A stretch of DNA of 5,588 bases from Methyloceanibacter sp. (GTDB taxonomy: Bacteria; Pseudomonadota; Alphaproteobacteria; Rhizobiales; Methyloligellaceae), in NCBI GenBank assembly GCA_025449615.1, contig JANWJA010000122.1, forward strand, positions 1 to 5,588, read 5' to 3'. The notes beneath the pieces were generated by a model. The model did no database searches and was not told where the DNA came from. It worked only from the letters and a program-made list of their open reading frames with translations. The translations under genes and the position numbers were made by a program. This document shows, one piece after another, positions 1 to 5,379 of the stretch; position 1 is the stretch's first letter, and each line of letters opens with the position of its first letter.

Positions 1-456
1 AGCCGCGACCTAGCCATGTTCAACCTGGCGATTGATAGCAAGCTACGCGGCTGCGATGTGGTGGCCCTCAAGGTTGAGGACGTTGCGCCTAACGGCTACG
101 CGATTGATCGTGCAACGATCAGGCAGAGGAAGACGGGACGGCCTGTAAAATTTGAGCTGACCGAGCAAACCCGCGAAGCCGTCGACGGCTACCTGCGAGC
201 GTTGGGTAAAAAGCCCAACGAGTTTCTGTTCACGAGCCGCCGCGACAAGGGCCGCTGCATGACGACACGCCAATACGCGCGGCTTGTCTCTGAATGGATT
301 GCCGGAATCGGACTTGAGCCCAAGCTTTTTGGCACCGCACCACAAGCGGACCTTCCCGCGGCGCTGCCGTTGGTCTCAGAAGTGCCAACTGCGGACAAAT
401 GCGGCGGAGCAAAGGTGCCAGCCAACCGGGACTTTGGCGGCGTTCCGATCCCTTGA
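1..456 (+). pseudogene. Tyrosine recombinase (phage-type integrase) remnant, truncated at both ends
   Basis: The reading frame is open from the first base, and residues before the first ATG (base 16) already fit the family, so the true start lies to the left. The visible part is the first half of the catalytic domain. An 'SKLRGCDVVALKVEDV' segment carries the box I arginine (codon 46-48), and 'RQRKTGRPVKF' carries the beta-hairpin lysine. The resemblance continues through 'TTRQYARLVSEWIAGIGL' to an FGT ending near base 336. Relatives continue there with an H-S-L-R-R box, a GH/W box and the nucleophilic tyrosine. None of these appears here. The last 40 residues (337-456) look like unrelated sequence up to a chance TGA. 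Without box II, box III and the tyrosine it cannot cut and rejoin DNA. Family assignment is good; the inactive status is inferred from the missing motifs. Confidence 0.8.
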
Positions 457-462
457 ATTTTC

Positions 463-533
463 GCAGTGGTGACTTGCAGAACCGAGCGCAATCAAGTCAG
501 GCCGAAAACAGTATTTCCTTAGACGTCCACTGC
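463..533. repeat. Split inverted repeat (14-bp arm, opposite arm interrupted by 27 nt)
   Basis: The left arm GCAGTGGTGACTTG (463-476) has an exact reverse complement on the right, but in two pieces: CAAGTCA at 493-499 and CCACTGC at 527-533. A 27-nt insert (500-526) separates the pieces. The inner loop is 16 nt. It fills the gap between the recombinase remnant and the lysR-type gene, ending one base before that gene's stop codon. It could fold at the 3' end of the regulator mRNA or be a scar of an insertion. No T-run follows it on either strand, so it is not a standard intrinsic terminator. Confidence 0.5.
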
Positions 534-534
534 A

Positions 535-1470
535 TCACCTCTTGCGCAGCAGCTTCGCCTCTGCGCGGACGTGGTCAATGAAAAGTTGGGCAAACGGGTT
601 GAGCGTTCGATTCTTCAATGTGACGAGAGCCAGTGGCCTTGCGGTTACTGGCAAGTCGATCGGCAAGACCTTGAGCAACCGATTCTTTGGAGGGAACTCC
701 ACGACGATACGAGGGACCATGGATAAGAACTGGCCGGTCATGAGCAGGGCCGTGCGCAAAGGCAACGTCGAACCGACCACCGCCGGAGGCGCCTTCAGAC
801 CGTGCGCGCGAAAGGCCTCATGCACCACGGAGCCGTACGGCTGATCAGACAACGGCAACACCCAAGGCTCTTCCATTAACTGCGGCAAGCTGATCCGGCG
901 CCGGCGCGTAACGGGATTGTGGGCGCCTGCAACGACGACATGAGGGTCTTGCAATAGCACCTCTGCATTCATCAGCTCTTCGCTGGGTGGATGAATAAGA
1001 TGCACGATCGCAAGATCAATCTTGCGAGTGAGTAAGTCTTGGTAAGCGGTCGCGGTATCTGTCGCGTGCACTTGAAAGCTGACACGAGGATGCCGGCGAA
1101 ACAAACTGGTGATCATGCTGCAGACGAAACCCTCGGCTATCGCGATCGATGCACCGATCGTCAGCTCACCAGCGGTTGGATCGGAAATAGACCGGATATC
1201 CTTGATGCCTTGCTGAATCTCGTCGAAGACCGCAGTTCCACGCCTCACAAGTGCCTGGCCGTAGGATGTCGGCTCGATTCCATTGGCGCTCCGGTCGAGA
1301 AGCCGGACGCCAAGCGTCTGCTCGAACTCTCCAATCGATCTTGAAATGGCGGATTGGGAGGTCGCAAGGAGTTTTGCAGCCTTCCCCATGCTGCCAGCCT
1401 TAACCACCGCCATCAGAACACGTAAGTCGTGCAGGCCGATGCGCCGTTCGATGCGTCCGATCTCGTCCAT
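535..1470 (-). CDS. LysR-family transcriptional regulator
   Basis: This is a DNA-binding regulator of 311 residues, a normal length for the LysR family. Residues about 13-72 form the winged helix-turn-helix: 'LHDLRVLMAVVKAGSMGKAA', then 'SQSAISRSIGEFEQTLGVRL', then the 'LLDRS...PTSYGQAL' wing. Residues about 101-305 form the two-lobed effector-binding domain, opening with 'GELTIGASIAIAEGF' and including a 'DLAIVHL' strand. I place the start at the ATG whose first base is 1470, because GGGGAGG lies six bases upstream of it. An in-frame ATG five codons earlier (1485) overlaps that ribosome binding site and has none of its own. The gene diverges from the tctC/amidase pair with 129 bp between starts, the usual layout for a LysR protein controlling its neighbour and itself. 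That control and the inducer are inferred. Confidence 0.93.
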   Translation of the reverse strand: MDEIGRIERRIGLHDLRVLMAVVKAGSMGKAAKLLATSQSAISRSIGEFEQTLGVRLLDRSANGIEPTSYGQALVRRGTAVFDEIQQGIKDIRSISDPTAGELTIGASIAIAEGFVCSMITSLFRRHPRVSFQVHATDTATAYQDLLTRKIDLAIVHLIHPPSEELMNAEVLLQDPHVVVAGAHNPVTRRRRISLPQLMEEPWVLPLSDQPYGSVVHEAFRAHGLKAPPAVVGSTLPLRTALLMTGQFLSMVPRIVVEFPPKNRLLKVLPIDLPVTARPLALVTLKNRTLNPFAQLFIDHVRAEAKLLRKR

Positions 1471-1476
1471 GACAAG

Positions 1477-1483
1477 CCTCCCC
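1477..1483 (-). promoter_or_regulatory. Ribosome binding site of the lysR-type gene (decides the start)
   Basis: On the minus strand GGGGAGG is followed by six bases (CTTGTC) and then the ATG at 1470. This strong site supports the 1470 start over the ATG at 1485, which would place the site inside the coding sequence. Confidence 0.75.
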
Positions 1484-1585
1484 ATATCCTGGGCGATATG
1501 ATGCCATCTACGGAAATCATTACCGGGCTTCGATCTGGATTCTATACGCTGGCTGCATCGAGTTAGCCGGTGCGTCGAGAGAGCC

Positions 1586-1592
1586 AGAGGAG
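1586..1592 (+). promoter_or_regulatory. Ribosome binding site of tctC (decides the start)
   Basis: AGAGGAG stands seven bases before the ATG at 1600. An in-frame GTG at 1570 would give ten extra residues that would bury the n-region of the signal peptide, so the ATG is preferred. Confidence 0.75.
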
Positions 1593-1599
1593 CGATGTC

Positions 1600-2583
1600 A
1601 TGCTTACACGCAGAATGCTTGTAACAGCTCTCACCTGCGCTGCCATCTCGGGCTACAACGCGGAGGTCTCAGCGCAGGTCTATCCATCGCGGCCGATCAC
1701 CATAATCGTGCCTTTTCCCGCAGGCGGCCCAACCGACACGATCGCACGAATCGTATCAGAGGTGATGAGCGCGTCTCTGGCTCAGTCTGTGATTGTTGAG
1801 AATGTCACCGGCGCGGCCGGAACGATTGGCGCAGGCCGCGTGGCTCGGGCAACGCCTGATGGCTACACGCTTTGCGTCGGCTTCCTAGGGACGCATGTGC
1901 TTAATGGAGCGATCTACAGTCTCGACTACGACATCGTGAAGGATTTCGAACCGATAGCCCTGCTGGCGAGCAATCCGCAACTCATCGTCGCGAAGAAGTC
2001 CGTACCGGCGCAAGATTTGAAGGGGCTGATCGCGTGGCTAAAAGCAAATCCAGGGAAAGCCACACAAGGATCGGCCGGTATAGGCAGTCCCGCACATGTA
2101 AGCGGGGCTTATTTCCAACGATCGACTGGCACCGCATTTCAATTCGCGCAGTACCGCGGCGCGGCCCCGGCTATGCAGGACCTGGTTGGCGGACATATCG
2201 ATCTGATGTTCGATCAGCCACCGAACTCGTTGCCACATATGCGTGATGGCAAGATCAAGGCGTACGCAGTCACCGCCAGAGCGCGCCTCGCCTCCGCGCC
2301 GGACATCCCCACGGTGGACGAGGCAGGTCTGCCGGGGTTCTATATTTCTGTTTGGTCGGGCATGTGGGCTCCCAAGGGCACCCCGCAGGAGGTCATCTCG
2401 AAGCTTAATGCGGCCGTGGTCGATGCGTTGGCCAATCAGACCGTCCAACGTCGGCTCGCCGATTTAGGCCAAGAGGTTCCAGCACGCGACCAGCAAACCC
2501 CTGCGGCACTTGCTACATACCAAGCGGCGCAAATTGAGATGTGGTGGCCGATCGTCAAGGCCATGAAATTGAAACCGGAATGA
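1600..2583 (+). CDS. Tripartite tricarboxylate transporter solute-binding protein (TctC/Bug family)
   Basis: This is a periplasmic binding protein of 327 residues, the usual family length. A Sec signal peptide is clear: Arg4-Arg5, a hydrophobic stretch at residues 7-18, and a V-S-A cleavage site after residue 25. The mature protein opens with the family motif 'YPSRPITIIVPFPAGGPTD' (28-46). It continues with 'GAAGTIGAGRVARATPDGYT' (71-90), 'YRGAAPAMQDLVGGHIDLMF' (185-204) and 'DIPTVDEAGLPGF' (235-247). The family binds small carboxylates and related compounds and feeds a TctA/TctB permease, but no permease gene lies in this window. Many relatives are orphans that share a permease elsewhere or act as sensors. 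The amidase follows on the same strand after a 126-bp gap, so the two may be co-transcribed. The ligand cannot be read from sequence. The start is set by the AGAGGAG site and the signal peptide. Confidence 0.93.
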   Translation: MLTRRMLVTALTCAAISGYNAEVSAQVYPSRPITIIVPFPAGGPTDTIARIVSEVMSASLAQSVIVENVTGAAGTIGAGRVARATPDGYTLCVGFLGTHVLNGAIYSLDYDIVKDFEPIALLASNPQLIVAKKSVPAQDLKGLIAWLKANPGKATQGSAGIGSPAHVSGAYFQRSTGTAFQFAQYRGAAPAMQDLVGGHIDLMFDQPPNSLPHMRDGKIKAYAVTARARLASAPDIPTVDEAGLPGFYISVWSGMWAPKGTPQEVISKLNAAVVDALANQTVQRRLADLGQEVPARDQQTPAALATYQAAQIEMWWPIVKAMKLKPE

Positions 2584-2709
2584 AGTCCGCACCAGCGTGA
2601 CCAATACACGATCGTGCCACCCAGCCGAGCTTGCGTCTTCGGTAGTTGTCGAGAGAGCACTCCGGCGGAGTCGTAATGTCATGCGGCCAGACTGGTGGAA
2701 CAGTGCTCC
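2584..2709 (+). other. Gap between tctC and amidase with two small palindromes
   Basis: These 126 bases hold no gene I can support. CACGATCGTG at 2607-2616 is a perfect 10-bp palindrome. ACTCC-GGC-GGAGT at 2659-2671 can form a five-pair hairpin. Neither is followed by a T-run, so neither looks like an intrinsic terminator, and read-through from tctC into the amidase is plausible. An in-frame TAA at 2674 limits how far upstream the amidase can begin. Confidence 0.35.
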
Positions 2710-4245
2710 ATGACCGAGCCTTGCGACCTTTCCGCTGTCGAGGCGCGGCGGCTCATCGGCAGGCGCTCGCTTTCGCCAACGGCGTTGCTGCAAAGCTGCG
2801 CCCGCCGGATCGAAGCAACCAACAGATTTGTGAACGCGATCGTCACCATCGATTTGGATACAGCACATAAGCGCGCGGCGGCGATCGAGAAGGCTCTCAT
2901 GCGGGGGGAGGAGATCGGGGTACTGGCAGGGCTACCGATCGGCGTGAAAGATCTCCAGGCAACGGCAGGGCTCAAGACGACGAGCGGGTCGCTGCTCTTC
3001 AAGGACCATGTTCCGGAGCGGGACGAGTTAAGCGTCGCCAACGTCCGCAACGCCGGTGGGTTGATTTTGGCAAAGACCAATACGCCCGAATTTGGCGCCG
3101 GCGGCAACACGGTCAATCGCGTCTACGGACCTACTCGCAATCCTTTCGATGTAGCGAAGACGTGCGGGGGATCTTCCGGCGGCTCCGCCGTGGCCCTGGC
3201 GCTAGGCCAGGTGCCATTGGCGACGGGGACGGACTATGGCGGCAGTATTCGAACGCCCGCGGCATTTTGCGGCGTGGTTGGTTTCAGGCCCTCACCCGGC
3301 GTCGTACCCAGGGATTCCGCAGACCCCGGTCTATTCCGAGTCACCGGTCCAATGGCCCGCACGGTGGCGGATGCTTATCTTCTGCTGCGCGCCCAACTCG
3401 GCGACGAGAACTCCTGCGGCCATCGGCGTATTCCGGCCGAGCTGAGGGGTGCCGATCTCAGCAAGCTGCGGGTTGCCGTTTCGACTGATCTCGGCTGCGC
3501 ACCGGTTGAACACAACATCGCCGGAGTATTTACCAGGCGCGTGGCGCTCTTTCGGCACGTATTCAGCGAGGTACAGGAGCGGGCTCCCGACTTCCGCAAC
3601 GTGCACGAGGTTTTCGAGATCCTGCGCGGGATCGACTATGTCGCCGCTCACGGGGAGCGATTGCAAAGGTCGCGCGCTCTCCTTGACCGCCACGTGATCG
3701 ATAACACCCAACGAGGTCTGCAATTCTCGCAGGACGATCTCAACCGAGCGCAGGCTGAGCAAATCGCGTTCTGCGAACGATTTCATGCGTTCTTCAAGGA
3801 GGTCGACGTGCTGATCTGTCCGGCGGCGTCCGTCTCACCTTTCCCGCTTTCGCAATTGTGCGTCGAGGAGATCAATGGAAAGCGAATGTCGACCTACATG
3901 AGCTGGCTCGCTCTCGTCTATGCACCAACCATGGCGCTGGCATGCGCTGCAACGCTGCCCTGCGGCGTCGATCACATGGGGCTGCCGTTCGGCATCCAGG
4001 TGATCGGTCCCAACGGAAGTGACGCCCGCGTGCTGCAAATCGCCCATGCGCTGGAGCAGGTATTGAGCCAGCACGAGGCCACATCCCGCCCACTTCCCGA
4101 TATGAGCAAGCTCGCCACACTCCCTTCCAATGGGCTTCCGCTAGGGACCGAGGCCAGCCACAATGCTGTCAGTAAAGCAGGCGGCCTGCCGCGCGAAGTT
4201 TCTCTCCTCACCGACGACCAGCAGGTCTGTTCACGTCCACGTTAG
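2710..4245 (+). CDS. Amidase-signature family hydrolase
   Basis: This is a cytoplasmic hydrolase that should cleave a C-N amide bond; no signal peptide is seen. It has 511 residues from the chosen ATG, slightly long for the family. The amidase signature is complete: 'GLPIGVKDL' holds Lys80, 'CGGSSGGSA' holds the cis-Ser (Ser155), and 'GTDYGGSIRTPAAFCGVVGF' holds the nucleophile Ser179. The spacings Lys-75-Ser-24-Ser equal those in fatty acid amide hydrolase, so the triad looks functional. The C-terminal half keeps 'DVLICPAA' and 'GLPFGIQVIGP'. Start: GTG at 2695 would add five residues, and an in-frame TAA at 2674 bars anything longer. ATG 2710 has only a weak GGTGGA ten bases upstream. The last 39 residues, after 'RPLPDMSKLATLP', look like a non-family tail. 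The substrate is unknown; the gene could equally be annotated as a GatA-like paralogue, but gatB/gatC partners are absent. Confidence 0.92.
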   Translation: MTEPCDLSAVEARRLIGRRSLSPTALLQSCARRIEATNRFVNAIVTIDLDTAHKRAAAIEKALMRGEEIGVLAGLPIGVKDLQATAGLKTTSGSLLFKDHVPERDELSVANVRNAGGLILAKTNTPEFGAGGNTVNRVYGPTRNPFDVAKTCGGSSGGSAVALALGQVPLATGTDYGGSIRTPAAFCGVVGFRPSPGVVPRDSADPGLFRVTGPMARTVADAYLLLRAQLGDENSCGHRRIPAELRGADLSKLRVAVSTDLGCAPVEHNIAGVFTRRVALFRHVFSEVQERAPDFRNVHEVFEILRGIDYVAAHGERLQRSRALLDRHVIDNTQRGLQFSQDDLNRAQAEQIAFCERFHAFFKEVDVLICPAASVSPFPLSQLCVEEINGKRMSTYMSWLALVYAPTMALACAATLPCGVDHMGLPFGIQVIGPNGSDARVLQIAHALEQVLSQHEATSRPLPDMSKLATLPSNGLPLGTEASHNAVSKAGGLPREVSLLTDDQQVCSRPR

Positions 4246-4398
4246 GTCCGCTTATGCCCCATGAGCGGCGACAAATCGGACATCGCTAGACTTCGCATTT
4301 GTGCCATTTTCGGACATGCCTCTAACAAGGGTGCTCCGTGTACCAGTCGCTACTCTTGGGCTAGAGTGAGATGCGTCATTGGGGGAAATCGTCGTCAA
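4246..4398. other. Non-coding stretch with hairpin and CGGACAT repeats
   Basis: This lies between the amidase stop and the preferred cyclase start. Arms 4248-4256 and 4260-4268 pair over nine positions (eight Watson-Crick, one G-T) around a 3-nt loop, directly after the amidase stop. TCGGACAT occurs twice (4276-4283 and 4310-4317), and ACAAAT/ATTTGT (4271-4276, 4297-4302) form an inverted pair. The plus-strand frame of the cyclase stays open through here, but its codons (three AGA, two TGT) and the lack of a ribosome binding site at 4261 argue against coding. It resembles drifting repeat-derived spacer DNA that I recall from Bradyrhizobium-type genomes; that link is from memory only. Confidence 0.45.
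4248..4268 (+). repeat. Hairpin immediately after the amidase stop codon
   Basis: CCGCTTATG and CATGAGCGG pair over nine positions with one G-T wobble and a CCC loop. It begins two bases after the amidase TAG and overlaps an upstream ATG (4261) in frame with the cyclase. No T-run follows, so it may protect the 3' end of the mRNA or be part of a dispersed repeat rather than terminate transcription. Confidence 0.5.
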
Positions 4399-5151
4399 AT
4401 GCATAGGACCGCTTCTGACCATGCTCTTGTCTGCCGAGGCTGCTGGGATCAGATGGGAGTGCCAATCCCGATCCGCGGTCCACTCGCGGTGCCGTTCCGA
4501 ATTTTCGGCATCACGCAAAGCAAAATGAACCCGAATATTTGCACAATATGCGAACGTGCCTTCCGCCGCGTCCAGAAGCAACAGCACGTCACCGCTATCG
4601 TTACCATCCTGTTCGCCGATATCCGCGGCTATACCCGCTTGTCCGAGCGGATGGACCCTGTCGAGATGAGTGAAATCGTCAGCGTATTTCAAGGCCAATG
4701 CGCTCAAGCCATCTGGGCGCAGAATGGCATCGTTAACAAGCAAATGGGCGATGGCCTGATGGCAATCTTCAACTTTCCGATTAAGATCGAGCAACATGCT
4801 GAGATGGCGATCACGGCGGCTCTCGACATTCAGAGACACTGCAAAGCGGCGCTCGCTGCCTTGGCCGCGCGTTTTGGTGTGACGTCGGATAAGGTCGGTA
4901 TTGGCGTCGGCATCCACAGCGGTCAGGTTGAGATAGGCGAATTCTCGACCGTCCGCAGCGATTTCACCGCGATTGGAGGCACCGTCAATATGGCTGCCAG
5001 GCTTGAATCCCAGGCGGCGGCTGGCGAGATTCTTGTCTCATCAGAGAGCGCGGCGCTGGCGCCAAGTCTAATCACTAAGCCGACGCGCTCGCTCGCACTC
5101 AAGGGCATCGAGCATCCCGTGCTGGCTCATGTTCTCATGGCTGGGGACTGA
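4399..5151 (+). CDS. Class III adenylate/guanylate cyclase
   Basis: The protein should make cyclic AMP (or GMP) from the triphosphate in the cytoplasm; no membrane segment is visible. It has 250 residues from the chosen start. An N-terminal leader of about 65 residues contains 'CRGCW' (Cys12, Cys15), 'MGVPIPIRGPLAVPFRIFGI', and 'MNPNICTICERAF' (Cys48, Cys51). The catalytic domain follows. Asp74 in 'LFADIRGYT' and Asp118 in 'KQMGDGLMAIF' bind metal, Lys114 and Thr190 contact the purine, and Asn197 and Arg201 in 'GGTVNMAARLES' stabilise the transition state. The Lys/Thr pair favours ATP. All key residues are present, and homodimers are expected. The frame is open to an ATG at 4261, but that ATG sits in a hairpin without a ribosome binding site. 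ATG 4399 has GGGGGA twelve bases upstream, longer than ideal, so the start is uncertain. The gene stands apart from its neighbours, with no evident operon. Confidence 0.88.
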   Translation: MHRTASDHALVCRGCWDQMGVPIPIRGPLAVPFRIFGITQSKMNPNICTICERAFRRVQKQQHVTAIVTILFADIRGYTRLSERMDPVEMSEIVSVFQGQCAQAIWAQNGIVNKQMGDGLMAIFNFPIKIEQHAEMAITAALDIQRHCKAALAALAARFGVTSDKVGIGVGIHSGQVEIGEFSTVRSDFTAIGGTVNMAARLESQAAAGEILVSSESAALAPSLITKPTRSLALKGIEHPVLAHVLMAGD

Positions 5152-5374
5152 GGGGCGCGTGCTCCACAGGGCAAGAGGACTGTTGCAAGCCGATGGGCCA
5201 TGTTCCTGGCACTTCCGCTTTACGCACTCGTGATGTCGGCTCGGGGTCATAATCGGCCCTCGGGCGATGTCGGCTCAATGTCTGGATTACCTCCGAAACT
5301 GACCGTCTAACGGACATCAGTGGACGTCTCAAAAGCGCCAGAAGCAGACTCATGCAGTGCAGCAAAAAGCACTT
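5152..5374. other. Non-coding stretch between convergent genes, with repeats
   Basis: I see no gene in these 223 bases. GATGTCGGCTC occurs twice in direct orientation (5232-5242 and 5266-5276, 34 bases apart). TGTCTG (5279-5284) and CGGACA (5311-5316) can nearly pair. The words resemble those upstream of the cyclase (4276-4317) on the opposite strand, suggesting related, decayed repeat sequence on both sides of that gene. Confidence 0.4.
5232..5276. repeat. 11-bp direct repeat GATGTCGGCTC, two copies
   Basis: Exact copies lie at 5232-5242 and 5266-5276, separated by 23 bases that include a GC-rich CGGCCCTCGGG run. Two copies are too few to be a CRISPR or iteron array. Confidence 0.55.
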
Positions 5375-5379
5375 TTATT
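5356..5379 (+). terminator. Possible weak intrinsic terminator after the cyclase gene
   Basis: AGTGC (5356-5360) and GCACT (5369-5373) can pair around an 8-nt A-rich loop, followed by TTTATT. The stem has only five pairs and lies 204 bases after the cyclase stop, overlapping the stop of the convergent ABC gene. Location between convergent genes fits a terminator, but the structure is marginal. Confidence 0.25.

Larger units (their letters stand above)
1471..1599. promoter_or_regulatory. Divergent control region between the lysR-type gene and tctC
   Basis: These 129 bases hold the upstream signals of both genes. A perfect 6-bp inverted repeat, CATATC-N6-GATATG, lies at 1483-1500, just upstream of the regulator's ribosome binding site. 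A weaker ATGAT/ATCAT pair sits at 1498-1502 and 1516-1520. For the plus-strand gene a sigma-70-like pair can be drawn: TTACCG at 1520-1525 and TATACG at 1543-1548, 17 bases apart, matching consensus at about 3/6 and 4/6. A LysR operator is expected here, but I could not pick a convincing T-N11-A box. The inverted repeat has N12 between its outer T and A. Confidence 0.45.

Noticed and set aside
284..472. Plus-strand frame that could continue the recombinase after a frameshift
   Set aside because: The residues after base 336 in this frame show no H-x-x-R, GH or catalytic Tyr box, so a simple frameshift does not restore the enzyme.
2038..2448. Minus-strand open frame of 136 codons inside tctC
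   Set aside because: Antisense to a clear family domain; composition explained by GC-rich codon bias.
2646..2870. Plus-strand open frame with an ATG at 2676 preceded by GGCGGAG
   Set aside because: The upstream GGCGGAG is well placed, but the frame overlaps the amidase N-terminus in another phase, its protein is low in recognisable features, and the GGCGGAG is part of a small hairpin.
3331..3786. Minus-strand open frame of 151 codons inside the amidase
   Set aside because: Antisense to well-conserved amidase coding sequence, with no recognisable domain.
4252..4917. Minus-strand open frame of 221 codons opposite the cyclase
   Set aside because: It lies antisense to conserved cyclase residues, matches no family I recognise, and its C-terminal part reads through the spacer repeat; an antisense shadow.
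5232..5276. CRISPR-like repeat-spacer unit
   Set aside because: Only two 11-bp copies, too short and too few, with no cas genes.
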